A DNA stretch of 50,923 nucleotides. Source: Methanosarcinales archaeon. GTDB taxonomy: Archaea; Halobacteriota; Syntropharchaeia; Alkanophagales; Methanospirareceae. The stretch covers positions 1-50,923 of the forward strand of contig JAUWPM010000004.1 in the NCBI GenBank assembly GCA_030611585.1. Direction: 5' to 3'. Positions 19,203-29,279 of the stretch are shown here, piece by piece; the stretch's first letter is position 1, and every line of letters begins with the position of its first letter. The position numbers and the translations under genes are program-made. The notes beneath the pieces were generated by a model that saw only the letters and a list, made by a program, of their open reading frames with translations, made no database searches and had not been told where the DNA came from.

Positions 19203-20927
19203 TTACATCTTTCCATGCCGCAGAATGGAGAATAACAGCCAGAAGCCCAATATCCCCGCTCCGAGAAAACCGATGATGCCGATAACCGGTATTTCGTGCC
19301 ACCTGGGCGGAACACCGGAAAGAACAATAAGGGCAGAACCGATCACGAGCGAAGCTAAAACAATTGCAAACACCAAACGATTGTTGGTCTGGTCGAAGGT
19401 TTTGAGCATTGGGTCAAGACCCTTGTGCTCGAATTTAATCGTTGCCTCGCCCTGTTTTATCAGTGCTAATATCTCCCTCGCTTCGGCTGGCAGGTCACGC
19501 ATCAGCAAGCTCGCTTCAGTGGCAGAGTGATAGAAATCTTCGATTAGCCTCAGGGGACTCATGCGCTCCCGGATTAACTTTTCGGCAAACGGTTTGGCAT
19601 GTTTTACCGCATTAAATTCGGGGTCCAGTTCTCTGCCCACGCCTTCAATGGTCACCAGCGCTTTTGCAAGCAGGTAGAAGTCCCTAGGCACTTTTAGGCG
19701 ATGTCCCGCGACCACGTTCATAATGCGGTGCAGCAGGCTTCCTATTTCGAGTTCTTCAAGCGTACAATAAGCATAAACTTCGATAAGTTCCGCAATATCG
19801 GATTCTAACTTCCCACTATCTACCATTTGTCCATGTCCGTATCCGGACGCGGATAATTTCAAAATGGTTTTCGTGATTTTACGCTCGTCCTTATTTATAA
19901 TCCCGATGAGCACGTCAGCCAGGTCTTCTCGATGCCGTACTGACAGAGCCCCCATCATTCCGTAATCGAGGAAACATACAACGTTGTCTTTCAGTACCCT
20001 GATGTTTCCCGGATGGGGATCAGCGTGGAAAAAGCCGTGCTCAAATATCTGTTTCAAAATAAGGTCGGCGCCTCGTGCTGCCACGACTTTCGGATCAATG
20101 CCGGAGTCTTGAACTTGCGCATCTGCTTTTGTAATATCCGAGACCTTTATCCCACCGATAAACTCCATTGTCAGGACTTTACCTGAGGAGAACTCACGAT
20201 AGACCTGAGGCACGTGAATGGTCGGGTCAGACTGGAAATTGTTCGCAAAACGCTCGATATGCGCCGCCTCGATTCTGAAGTCCTGCTCCTTCTTGATTAC
20301 CCGTGCAAATTCCTCCACTATTCCCACGGGGTCCACAATCTCCAGTTCCTTGAGATGTCTCTCGACAAGAGTGGCAACGTGGAGCATTATCTCCAGATCC
20401 ACCTCAATAATTCGGTCAATTTCCGGACGCCGAACCTTGATTGCTACTTCTTCGCCATCGGGCAATACCGCTTTATAGACCTGTGCAATGGAAGCGGAAG
20501 CGATGGGGGAATCCGGCAAATCCTTGAAAATGCGGTCAACAGGACTGCCCAATTCCTCTTCGATGATCCGTTTAGCATCTTCCGTCGAAAATGGTGGTAC
20601 GTCCTCTTGAAGTTTCTCCAGTTCGGTGATAAGCTCTTGCGGTATCATATCCGGTCGGGTGCTCATAATCTGACCGAATTTGACGAAAGTTGGTCCCAGC
20701 TCCTCCAGAGCCATTCGCACCCGTTCCCAACGAGAGAGAGCCGCTATCTCCGCGGCGGCTTTGCTTAGTATGAAGCCCTTGCCCATACCGAATTCGAGAT
20801 GTTTTTGTAACTCCAGCTTCGCTAATACGTCTCCAAAACCATACTTTACTAAAATCGCGATTATCTCGCGATAGCGGTTGACATGGCGATACGTGCGGCT
20901 TATCACACCGATCTTGCGAATCGGCAT
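19203..20927 (-). CDS. UbiB/ABC1/AarF atypical kinase
   Basis: KLQEDVPPFS, ASIAQVYKA, EVAIKVRRP, GFFHADPHPGNIRV, FLDYGMMG; two C-terminal TM helices. Confidence 0.92.
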   Translation of the reverse strand: MPIRKIGVISRTYRHVNRYREIIAILVKYGFGDVLAKLELQKHLEFGMGKGFILSKAAAEIAALSRWERVRMALEELGPTFVKFGQIMSTRPDMIPQELITELEKLQEDVPPFSTEDAKRIIEEELGSPVDRIFKDLPDSPIASASIAQVYKAVLPDGEEVAIKVRRPEIDRIIEVDLEIMLHVATLVERHLKELEIVDPVGIVEEFARVIKKEQDFRIEAAHIERFANNFQSDPTIHVPQVYREFSSGKVLTMEFIGGIKVSDITKADAQVQDSGIDPKVVAARGADLILKQIFEHGFFHADPHPGNIRVLKDNVVCFLDYGMMGALSVRHREDLADVLIGIINKDERKITKTILKLSASGYGHGQMVDSGKLESDIAELIEVYAYCTLEELEIGSLLHRIMNVVAGHRLKVPRDFYLLAKALVTIEGVGRELDPEFNAVKHAKPFAEKLIRERMSPLRLIEDFYHSATEASLLMRDLPAEAREILALIKQGEATIKFEHKGLDPMLKTFDQTNNRLVFAIVLASLVIGSALIVLSGVPPRWHEIPVIGIIGFLGAGILGFWLLFSILRHGKM

Positions 20928-20930
20928 TTT

Positions 20931-21359
20931 CTATTCTTTCTTCTTCTCTAAGACCTCTTTGATGCCACCAAGAAAGCCTTTTACCACTCCTTTCACCACT
21001 TCTACCGTCTTGTCGCCCGCTTCTTTTGTAGCGTCCAGAGCAGCTTCCGCAGCGTGTTCCGTCAGCCCAGCGGCTTTGGCACCCGCCTGCTTCGTACCTT
21101 CGATTATGCCCTCGACAGCCCTTTTGACAATCTCAGAAGTCTCCACCTTTGCCTTCCGTGCGCCTTCGATTGTACCTTTCATTGCATCTTTAGCCACGGA
21201 TTCCACTTTCTCCTTTGTTACTTCAGCTCCTTCCAAAGCCTTCTTAACGGCGTCTCGGGTAATCTCACCCGCCTTCTCTTTTATGTCTTCTCCCTTCTCA
21301 ACCGCGTTCACCACCGCTTCTCTAACGGCTTTTGTTACCTCACTCTCTTTTTCTTCCAT
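20931..21359 (-). CDS. Amphipathic-helix, LEA-like E/K/A-rich protein
   Basis: Heptad/11-mer-like EKVESVAKDAMKGTIEGARKAKVETSEIV; 3 bp upstream of ubiB-like gene. Confidence 0.6.
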   Translation of the reverse strand: MEEKESEVTKAVREAVVNAVEKGEDIKEKAGEITRDAVKKALEGAEVTKEKVESVAKDAMKGTIEGARKAKVETSEIVKRAVEGIIEGTKQAGAKAAGLTEHAAEAALDATKEAGDKTVEVVKGVVKGFLGGIKEVLEKKKE

Positions 21360-21586
21360 GATTTCTACCCCCTTTAATTATGACAAAGGGCGTAATAATA
21401 GAAACGTTTTATGCAAAACGCTTTATCCGCCTGTTCCATTCAACCCGGATGACACCGCAAAGTTTACACTTTATTTATGGCTTGAGAAAAGTTGAATCGT
21501 TGCTAATCTGGGAGTTTGGCAAGGAGTATGTGTTTAGCGGAGGCGAAAATTTAGAAACCACGAGATTTCACGAGATTAACACTAAA

Positions 21587-21629
21587 ACTTTTTAGGAAAA
21601 AGTTTTATCAAAAACGCTTTGCGGAAAAT
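21587..21629. repeat. Second dispersed repeat (aaactttttaggaaaaagttttatcaaaaacgctttgcggaaaa)
   Basis: Near-identical to 50528-50570. Confidence 0.75.
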
Positions 21630-21632
21630 AAT

Positions 21633-21678
21633 GTTTCTTTCTTAGCACAGGTTCTTTCTTTGGAAAAGAAAGAAAGTG
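21633..21678 (-). repeat. Dispersed repeat copy (tttctttcttagcacaggttctttctttggaaaagaaagaaag)
   Basis: Shares TTAGCACAGGTT core and purine/pyrimidine hairpin with other copies. Confidence 0.75.
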
Positions 21679-21698
21679 TTTTGTAATCTCGCGATCTA

Positions 21699-22085
21699 CT
21701 AAAAAAGCCCAGCCTTTATTTCCAGAACCCGGGTGACTTCATCCAGTATTCCCTGCATTTTACCTTTTACTTTCTTCCATGCCTCCCGAATCGGAACCGC
21801 GGTATAAACGTATTTAAGCCTTTTGCCCTGTTCTACCCGTTTAATTATGAACCCTTTCTGGTCTAATCCCCGGATATACTTCCGGATTGTTCGTTCCGAG
21901 AGATTTATCCGGTCTTCAATCTGTTTTATCGTCAACGACGAGTTCAGTAAAAGATCGTAAATTTTGATTTCTATTGGCTTAAAATTGAGAAAGCTCAAAA
22001 TAGCACTCAATAATTCTATCGGCTTCTTCCCTTCTTTTAGTGACTTTTCTATATCCGCGATAGCACTCCGTTTTGCCATTTCCAT
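21699..22085 (-). CDS. Winged-HTH transcriptional regulator
   Basis: LLNSSLTIKQIEDRINLSERTIRKYIRGLDQKGFIIK. Confidence 0.75.
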   Translation of the reverse strand: MEMAKRSAIADIEKSLKEGKKPIELLSAILSFLNFKPIEIKIYDLLLNSSLTIKQIEDRINLSERTIRKYIRGLDQKGFIIKRVEQGKRLKYVYTAVPIREAWKKVKGKMQGILDEVTRVLEIKAGLF

Positions 22086-22133
22086 ATTTGTACTATGAAC
22101 AAATTACTATATAAAAGCTTCATAGGTATGAAC

Positions 22134-22943
22134 TTAACGAAGCGCAGGTACAAACACACGCACAAGAGGACTGCAAATATAAACTGCTATTGACGCAACG
22201 ATAATGGCTACGGGATAAACAAACGGCAGAGAGAAGAGATAGAAAAAGAACAGCGTGAAAAAAATAAGCCCTGCCGGTATCACTATCCGCTTATCCCTTA
22301 TATTTCTATACCTTATTCTGCTGGTCATCAAGAAGCATAAGATGCCCATTAGACCAATCAGAAGGGAAGCGCTGGAATAAGACGGAAACGGCAACGGCAA
22401 CTCGAGAGTCAGGAGCAGGAACGAAGCTAAAAAAATCGCGCTGCCGGTAATTGGGAATCCTTCAAAATACCCTTTTTCTTTTTCCGAAAGAAAACCGGTG
22501 CTAAAAGAAAACCTGGTTTCTTTGGTAACGCTTTCTTTAGCGTCGAACCGCGCAAGCCTTAACATCCCGCATATTACATACGCGCCGCAGAATGCCAGTA
22601 CAACGTTAATATACATAGCGGGAACCGCGAAATAGTCCTTAATAAGTACATAGATAATAATCGCGGGTGCAACGCCAAAAGAGAGCATATCGGCAAGCGA
22701 ATCGAGATATTTACCTAATGGGGAGCTTTCTACATTTCTCGCCACCATACCGTCCAATCCATCAGCAACTACCGCGAGTAAGATCAATATACTCGCGTTT
22801 TTAAGCGCCTTTTCGGTTATATTAGTGCCCGAGATTACAAATAATATCGCTGAGAAGCCGAATAACGCATTGAGTATGGAGAATAAATCGGGCAGTTTTA
22901 TCTGCTTTATGATACTATCATCAGAATAATCAGCTTTGTTCAT
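22134..22943 (-). CDS. pssA: CDP-diacylglycerol/archaeol serine phosphatidyltransferase (PssA-like)
   Basis: DGLDGMVARNVESSPLGKYLDSLADMLSFGVAPA CDP-alcohol transferase motif; GYFEGFPITG. Confidence 0.88.
   Translation of the reverse strand: MNKADYSDDSIIKQIKLPDLFSILNALFGFSAILFVISGTNITEKALKNASILILLAVVADGLDGMVARNVESSPLGKYLDSLADMLSFGVAPAIIIYVLIKDYFAVPAMYINVVLAFCGAYVICGMLRLARFDAKESVTKETRFSFSTGFLSEKEKGYFEGFPITGSAIFLASFLLLTLELPLPFPSYSSASLLIGLMGILCFLMTSRIRYRNIRDKRIVIPAGLIFFTLFFFYLFSLPFVYPVAIIVASIAVYICSPLVRVFVPALR
22471..22515 (+). repeat. Dispersed repeat copy inside pssA coding sequence
   Basis: cctttttctttttccgaaagaaaaccggtgctaaaagaaaacctgg aligns to 24861-24907. Confidence 0.75.
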
Positions 22944-23941
22944 TTTTTTGATTTATGATGCGCTTTTCCCTTATCCCTGCCCAGATAGACGAACCGATCT
23001 AATCTCCTGCTGAAATCGCTCCATACCCCCTCTTTACCTTTTGCCGCCTCATGCTTCTGTACCTGCAGGAATTCCCTGAGCTGAGCATCGAGCATATCCG
23101 CATAACATAAAGCTTCGGCTTCTGCAAACAGGGGCTTCACCGGGGAGCCCCATTTACCGTACCTATGATGGCTCAATATGAGATGCAGCAATCTAAGCCT
23201 GAGTTCCTCCGGGAAACCCGTTATCCCTTTTATTTTATCGTCCACCATTCGATAGCCCAAGACGATATGGTCTATAAGCCCGCCTTCTTCTGTTACGTCT
23301 ATCCGGAATGTATATTCATACGCTGCCGTTTTCCCTACATCGTGCAGGATGGCACCCGCAAGCAGCAGATCACGGTCAAGTTCGGGGTAGAGCTTACAGA
23401 CGGTTTCGCATACCTCCATAACAGACTGAGTGTGCTCTATCAGTCCGCCGATATAATTGTGATGGTGAATTTTAGCGGCAGGTGCTTTTTTAAAGGAACT
23501 TACAAAGCTGGGGTCGTTGAGGAACGAAAGAACCACACGCTTTAAATAATCGTTCTCCATACTCTCTGCCGTTCTCAATATTTCGTCGAACAGAAAGTCT
23601 ATATCTTTCGACGTCATTGGCAAAAATTCCGCGAGGTCGTACGGTTCGGTGCTTATTCCGATTCCGCTGGGCTCGAAGATTAACTGTAAGCGACCTCTAA
23701 AGGATTCCACCACGCCCTTTACACGAACGACGTCGCCGGGCTCGAATAGAGCTGCGACTGCCTCAGCGTTCTCCCAGCACTTCGTCCATATACTGCCCGT
23801 GCTGTCGCCCAATTTCACCTGCAGGTAGTAACCTTCTTTCGTGATAAATTCCTTTAACTCCTTCTCCATGACTATGAAAGAGGAATCTACGGTGCTACCA
23901 GCCTTTAAATCCCTTATCCTTTTATTTTTTGTTTCACTCAT
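22940..23941 (-). CDS. OB-fold plus HD-domain nuclease (YhaM-like 3'-5' exoribonuclease)
   Basis: OB domain DSTGSIWTKCWENAEAV; HHHNYIGGLIEHTQSV..AGAILHDVGKT. Confidence 0.85.
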   Translation of the reverse strand: MSETKNKRIRDLKAGSTVDSSFIVMEKELKEFITKEGYYLQVKLGDSTGSIWTKCWENAEAVAALFEPGDVVRVKGVVESFRGRLQLIFEPSGIGISTEPYDLAEFLPMTSKDIDFLFDEILRTAESMENDYLKRVVLSFLNDPSFVSSFKKAPAAKIHHHNYIGGLIEHTQSVMEVCETVCKLYPELDRDLLLAGAILHDVGKTAAYEYTFRIDVTEEGGLIDHIVLGYRMVDDKIKGITGFPEELRLRLLHLILSHHRYGKWGSPVKPLFAEAEALCYADMLDAQLREFLQVQKHEAAKGKEGVWSDFSRRLDRFVYLGRDKGKAHHKSKK

Positions 23942-23986
23942 TTTCCAGCCCCATCTGCAATTACTTACAAATCGGTCAGTGCAATT

Positions 23987-24793
23987 CTATCTCTGCTCCA
24001 GCTCCATCATCATCTCGTCCATTGAATATATCCCACTTCTTTCTTTCCCGTTAATCCATTCAATGGCTTTTATCGCACCCTGAGAGAACGCTTCTCGGCT
24101 GTGTGCACGGTGTGTTATCTCCAAACGCTCTCCTTTGCCCGCATATAATACTGTATGTTCGCCGACGATGTCGCCAGCTCGCACTGCGTGTATTCCAATC
24201 TCGTCATCCGTTCGCTCTCCGGTTATGCCCTGCCTGCCGTAGACGAAAGCCGTTTTCCCTTTTATGTACTCAGAGAGGATCTCAGCGGCTTTTACCGCCG
24301 TTCCGCTCGGCGCGTCCTTTTTATGCGAGTGATGCATCTCTATGATTTCCATGTGATACTGATATGCCTGAAGCTGTCGTGCGGCTTCTGCAATCAACTT
24401 CCAGAAGACGTTCACACCGATAGAGAAGTTAGGGGATATAATAGCGGGGACACAGTCTGTTATAGCGTCTTCCAGCTCTTTGAACTGCGATGCTGAAAAT
24501 CCCGTTGTGCCCACCACGAGTTTCACGTTGTTGCGAGCGGCGACTTTAACGTTTTCCAATGCTGCCGTAGCGTTAGTAAAATCCACGAGCACATGAGGTC
24601 TAACCTCTTTTAACACGTTCTCCATCTCATCAGGACTTGATACTTTTATTCCCGGCGTTAGCTCTTCTCCCACGTCGTGTAGGTCGAACCCCGCAACCAA
24701 TTCCATATTGTCGTTTTCTAAAATGCCCCGCACTACTTGATTGCCCGTTCGCCCCTTTGCTCCTGCTACCGCAACTTTCAGTTTTATTGCCAT
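23987..24793 (-). CDS. dapB: 4-hydroxy-tetrahydrodipicolinate reductase
   Basis: VAVAGAKGRTGNQVVRGI; VVGTTGFS; EIIEMHHSHKKDAPSGTAVKAAE. Confidence 0.95.
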   Translation of the reverse strand: MAIKLKVAVAGAKGRTGNQVVRGILENDNMELVAGFDLHDVGEELTPGIKVSSPDEMENVLKEVRPHVLVDFTNATAALENVKVAARNNVKLVVGTTGFSASQFKELEDAITDCVPAIISPNFSIGVNVFWKLIAEAARQLQAYQYHMEIIEMHHSHKKDAPSGTAVKAAEILSEYIKGKTAFVYGRQGITGERTDDEIGIHAVRAGDIVGEHTVLYAGKGERLEITHRAHSREAFSQGAIKAIEWINGKERSGIYSMDEMMMELEQR

Positions 24794-24858
24794 GGTTAGT
24801 CAATTAAACATTGCTCGTTTTTGTTTATAAGGTGTAGTTATAACCACAAGATTACACA

Positions 24859-24905
24859 ACACTTTTTCTTTTTTACAAAAAGAAAACCTGTGCTAAAAGA
24901 AAAAC
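24859..24905 (+). repeat. Dispersed repeat copy (ACACTTTTTCTTTTTTACAAAAAGAAAACCTGTGCTAAAAGAAAAAC)
   Basis: Identical to reverse complement of the 13891-13937 copy over about 47 bp. Confidence 0.85.
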
Positions 24906-24937
24906 CAAGAGGATGTTTTTAGTCAAGGTTTTTACTT

Positions 24938-26035
24938 TTATCTCCGCGTCACGATGCTCACCACGTCTCCATCTGCAAGCACGTGCGAAAGCCCGACACG
25001 CTGGCCACCGTACTTCGCGGACTTACCCCAGATACGTGCGTATCGGAATTTCTCAACGAAATCGCGGTGAATGGTAGAGCAGACGTCAGCCATCGTAGAA
25101 TCCCGTTTTATCACCAGTGGATTCTCCATATCCGCTAATCCACCCTGCGGCTTCATATATATGCAGATGAATTTGAGTTCGTTATAGACTCTTTCTTTCA
25201 GTGCTTCAATATTCGTGCTGGTGGCTGCGGAGATCGTCACGGCGTCGGGGAAACGCTCCATGAGCGTCATAAGCTGCTCAGAACTTACCAGATCTATCTT
25301 GTTAATGACCGTGAGTGCACGGATGTATTTCCGGTTTCCAATAACCACGTCAATAAGGTCATCGAGGGTGATGCGTTCTCGAATGAGAACCTCTGCGTTG
25401 TGTATTTTGTATTCCGCTAACACCGCTTTGATCATTCTATCATCGAATTCGAGTTTAACGGTGCTGTTTACTGTGATTCCGCCTCTGCTTGCTTTATGAA
25501 TGACAACCACCGGAGGTCGGGTATTGATTCGAATGCCGGCATCGTATAACTCCTTTGTCAATATATCGTACTGCTGCGGATGAAAGACGTCCACGAGGAT
25601 AAGAATGAGGTCCGCGTTTCGCATCACCGATAGTACCACTTTGCCGCGCCCTCGTCCTGATGCTGCACCCGAGATAAGCCCTGGAAGATCAAGAAATTGC
25701 ATCCGTGCACCTTTGTAGAGGAGCGTACCAGGGATCACCTCGAGCGTAGTGAAATCATAATCGGCAACCTCGGCATCGGTGCCGGCAAGGCAGTTGAGCA
25801 GCGTGGATTTGCCGACTGACGGAAACCCCACCATAACGACAGTAGCATCGCCGGATTTTTTTATTGCATATCCTTCGCCTTTGCCCGCGGATTTTGCAGT
25901 GGCTCGTTTCTGCATGTCCTCCTTCAGTCTGGCGAGTTTCGCTTTCAGCCGCCCGATGTGGTGCATTGTCGCCTTGTTGTAGGAGGTCTTCCTTATTTCG
26001 TCCTCTATGTTCTTAATGTCTTCTTCGATAGTCAT
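24938..26035 (-). CDS. DRG-type (Obg/TGS) GTP-binding protein
   Basis: VGFPSVGKSTLLNCLAGTDAEVADYDFTTLEVIPG; IQ-type TGS C-terminus HRDFVEKFRYARIWGKSAKYGGQRVGLSHVLADGDVVSIV. Confidence 0.95.
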   Translation of the reverse strand: MTIEEDIKNIEDEIRKTSYNKATMHHIGRLKAKLARLKEDMQKRATAKSAGKGEGYAIKKSGDATVVMVGFPSVGKSTLLNCLAGTDAEVADYDFTTLEVIPGTLLYKGARMQFLDLPGLISGAASGRGRGKVVLSVMRNADLILILVDVFHPQQYDILTKELYDAGIRINTRPPVVVIHKASRGGITVNSTVKLEFDDRMIKAVLAEYKIHNAEVLIRERITLDDLIDVVIGNRKYIRALTVINKIDLVSSEQLMTLMERFPDAVTISAATSTNIEALKERVYNELKFICIYMKPQGGLADMENPLVIKRDSTMADVCSTIHRDFVEKFRYARIWGKSAKYGGQRVGLSHVLADGDVVSIVTRR

Positions 26036-26135
26036 TCTGGCGAGGTGATGTAACTTGGTGGATCAACGAAATGTAAATAACATAATCAATTTTTGGTAAA
26101 TATCAAATTTCTGGATGTCGTTTTAGTAGGCTACG

Positions 26136-27353
26136 TTATTTCGTAGCTTTAAGTACCTGCTCCAACTTCTCCGCGGCATACTTGTGGTCAAACTTCTCTG
26201 CTAATGCTAAGGCGTTCGCGCTAATCTTCTTCCTCGGCTCGACATCCTTTAACAACATAATTACGTACTTGGAGAAAGCCACATAATCGTCAGTCACGAA
26301 CATATCTTCACCATTTACAGGATTTATACCAAAAGTAGCCCGCCGAGTGGCAACTACGGGCACTCCACAAGCCATCGCCTCTAAGAGCTTCCCCCTAAAA
26401 CCCGTGCCCAACTCAATCGGTGCCACAAACACGTCGCTATTCCAGTAAAACCGCCGCACATTCTCGTCATCCCCTCCTTCCCGGACGGTTATATTTTCAC
26501 TTCTCAAATCCAGAAGTTCTTGAGGTGGATTGAACCCAATTGCATAAAACCTTGCATCCGGGACTTCCTGCCGGATTCTATCCCAGCAATGGTTGATAAA
26601 GTTCTTCACGGCATCCACATTGGGATAATGCTGAAAATTGCCCAGGTAAAGAATATTTTTAGTGTTCCTTCCCCATGACTTCTTCCTCGGCGGCGTGTAA
26701 AATGCCGTGTCTACTCCGTGAGGCACTACTTTGATCTTGTTCTTCAATCCTGGAGCATAGCTTATCAGAATATCGCCATCCTCCCTGGTTAAAGTTAAAA
26801 TCCTATCTGCAACGTCGTACATCTTAAATTCGTAATTAAATAGCTCTTTTATTGTCTCTTCACTAACGTCCTCTCCTTTTGCAGCTCTTAGTTCAAGCGC
26901 CTTTGTATAACATTCGTGTACCGAAATCACAGCCATGGTATCTGCCGGAATGATGCTGCGATTCGCCTCTTCTATGTACTGCCCCATCATTGAATATTCT
27001 GCGATAACCGCATCAAAATGCTTCTCCTTCAAAGTCAATTTCAGTGCAGCTTCAATTTTTTCGTCATAAGCTCCGTCTCCGGTTAAGAAGCTCTTCGGTC
27101 TATTCAATCGTTTATAAAGTGCTTCTGTTTCATCATGGGGTCGTTCTCTGGCAGAATCAATTCTGATAATCTTTTCACAGTACGGCTCAAGACTTTTATC
27201 TTTCCGGTCTGCCCCGGTATAAACGGGGGCGATCAGGGTTATCTTATGCCCCATCGAAGACAGGTTCTTAATTCGGTGATAAATGAGGATTGGTCCTCCA
27301 ATGATGTCCGCGCTGGGGAACAGCTTTGGTAAGAACAGTATATTCATTTTCAT
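26136..27353 (-). CDS. Glycosyltransferase group 1 (GT4-like)
   Basis: YLGNFQHYPNVDAVKNFINHCW; PIELGTGFRGKLLEAMACGVPVVATRRATFGI. Confidence 0.88.
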   Translation of the reverse strand: MKMNILFLPKLFPSADIIGGPILIYHRIKNLSSMGHKITLIAPVYTGADRKDKSLEPYCEKIIRIDSARERPHDETEALYKRLNRPKSFLTGDGAYDEKIEAALKLTLKEKHFDAVIAEYSMMGQYIEEANRSIIPADTMAVISVHECYTKALELRAAKGEDVSEETIKELFNYEFKMYDVADRILTLTREDGDILISYAPGLKNKIKVVPHGVDTAFYTPPRKKSWGRNTKNILYLGNFQHYPNVDAVKNFINHCWDRIRQEVPDARFYAIGFNPPQELLDLRSENITVREGGDDENVRRFYWNSDVFVAPIELGTGFRGKLLEAMACGVPVVATRRATFGINPVNGEDMFVTDDYVAFSKYVIMLLKDVEPRKKISANALALAEKFDHKYAAEKLEQVLKATK

Positions 27354-28627
27354 TGCACCCCTTTACAAATAATATCCCTCATTCGTGAACGAATATCTTC
27401 TTGACTTGTAAACCGCATCAATCCCCGCCACCGTTCTTGCAGTTCACACAACTTTTGAAAAGGGTCGAATTTTGGCACTGCATCAGTTTTAGCAATGGCG
27501 ATGTTATTTAATGTCTCTACACTGCCTTCTCTGTCACCCTGTGCGAGATACTCCTCGGATAACAGTTTGCACGCCTGCTCAATCTTCTCTTCAAGGTTGG
27601 ATTTCAGAAAACACCCGGGGTAGGGATCAAAATCCTCCGGATAAACCTTTTGCATTCCTTCAATCTCCTTTTGCGTTTCAATCTTTGCTCGCTCGTAGAT
27701 AAAACGATAGATGTCTTCTCTAAACTGCATCCAGGTAGTATGCGCCCTTGGCGGTGGAAGGTGCATAATGGAAAGTTGATTATCGAGGAAGAAGGAAAAA
27801 CCAAGCATCCTCGCATTTATCAAAAAGTCTATATCCTCGCCTCTCCGGACATTCGGGTCAAAAGGAACGACTGTAAAGAGATTGCGATGGATAACCATAT
27901 TTCCACCAAAAACAAAAGGCGTCTCTTTCAACCTCGGTTCGGTTCCAATGATTTTATCAAATGCTTCGTTCATCCTCTCAGATTGATCCCAATACTTCAT
28001 CCAGGGGCGATACGGTTTTTTAACGTGGTAGTCTCCATCTGGCTGGAGATAATATCCCGCCACTGCGTTGATGGTTCTTCCGCCAATTTCCCGGCCAATA
28101 AATTCTTTGGCGTTCAACATGAATTTCGGGTCTTCAAAGACTTCGTCATCGTCAATAAGCACCGCAACATCTGAACCCAGAACGTGCGGAATGAACGTGC
28201 AGAGATTTCGAATGTTAGAATAGCCACGAAGTTGGAGAAGGTCAATATACTCTTTCCCACCCTCACGACGCAATAGGTCGTGTATCTCCATAAGACGAGA
28301 ATGCCCAAACAGCATTACTTCTACTCCCGGATTGGCAGACTTGATGATACGGGCAACTTTTTTATCAACCTCGGATTCGATCTCCTCTGCGGTAGCGACT
28401 GTAATTATTACTAAGTCAAAATCTTTATCCTCCAGCCCCGATATGCTCTGTATCGCTCTGAATAAAGTGCCTTCTGTATCTAAAGGCGTTGGATGGTCAT
28501 AGATGGCGTCTCCTTCCTTATAGCCTGCGTCGCTTTCTCTTCCCCAATACGAGGGGATTGCCATTGTGAGTTTCATAATGTAACCTTTTATTGAAGCAAC
28601 ACAATAATTAGGTACTAATACTTTCAT
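27350..28627 (-). CDS. Glycosyltransferase GT2/GT-A-like
   Basis: VAVLIDDDEVFEDPKFM DxD-like motif; RRGEDIDFLINARMLGF; 4-bp overlap with downstream GT4. Confidence 0.7.
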   Translation of the reverse strand: MKVLVPNYCVASIKGYIMKLTMAIPSYWGRESDAGYKEGDAIYDHPTPLDTEGTLFRAIQSISGLEDKDFDLVIITVATAEEIESEVDKKVARIIKSANPGVEVMLFGHSRLMEIHDLLRREGGKEYIDLLQLRGYSNIRNLCTFIPHVLGSDVAVLIDDDEVFEDPKFMLNAKEFIGREIGGRTINAVAGYYLQPDGDYHVKKPYRPWMKYWDQSERMNEAFDKIIGTEPRLKETPFVFGGNMVIHRNLFTVVPFDPNVRRGEDIDFLINARMLGFSFFLDNQLSIMHLPPPRAHTTWMQFREDIYRFIYERAKIETQKEIEGMQKVYPEDFDPYPGCFLKSNLEEKIEQACKLLSEEYLAQGDREGSVETLNNIAIAKTDAVPKFDPFQKLCELQERWRGLMRFTSQEDIRSRMRDIICKGVQ

Positions 28628-28701
28628 TCCTTTTTATTCGATAGATATAAGTAAAATAGGAATGGAATGCAAAGGATAAAGATAAGGAGGTAAACGTAGA
28701 G

Positions 28702-29028
28702 ATGGAATATATATACGCTGCATTGCTCTTGCATAACGCCGACGTGGAGGTCACCGAGGACGGAATAACCAAGATACTGAAGGCTGCAGGTGTAAAGGCA
28801 GATACGGGTAGAGTGAAAGCACTGATTTCCGCTCTGAGCGGTGTGGACATAGAGGAAGCGATGGCGCAAGCACAGCCGGCTTATGCTCCTGCGGCAATGG
28901 TGCCAGCAGCGGCACCGGCTCCCGAAGCGGCAGAGACGGAAAAGAAAGAGAAGGAAGAGAAGACGGAAGAGGAGGAAGAAGAAGCAGAAGAAGCGGGTAT
29001 GGAAGGGCTATCGGCATTATTCGGGTAA
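28702..29028 (+). CDS. rpl12: Archaeal ribosomal protein L12/P1
   Basis: MEYIYAALLLHNADVEVTEDGITKILKAAGVKAD..EEEEEAEEAGMEGLSALFG. Confidence 0.95.
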   Translation: MEYIYAALLLHNADVEVTEDGITKILKAAGVKADTGRVKALISALSGVDIEEAMAQAQPAYAPAAMVPAAAPAPEAAETEKKEKEEKTEEEEEEAEEAGMEGLSALFG

Positions 29029-29159
29029 GCTAAACCAAGCCTTTCCTCGGTCTTTCTTTTTTTTAAAAAACTGCTTTTCAAAACTTAGCGACGGGACAAT
29101 TAATTTTTTAAGTCCCTATATCTCACTTTCTTTACTTAGTTAGTTAGTAAGTAACTTAT

Positions 29160-29234
29160 GCTCCGGTAGTGTAGCTCGGCCAATCATCTCGGCCTTTCGA
29201 GCCAAGGACTCGGGTTCAAATCCCGACCGGAGCA
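29160..29234 (+). tRNA. tRNA-Glu (UUC)
   Basis: Acceptor GCTCCGG/CCGGAGC, T-arm TCGGG-TTCAAAT-CCCGA, anticodon loop CTTTCGA. Confidence 0.93.
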
Positions 29235-29279
29235 ATATTTTACCCGTAGATTCGTTATCGAGTGTGTCGAAAAGAGGAG

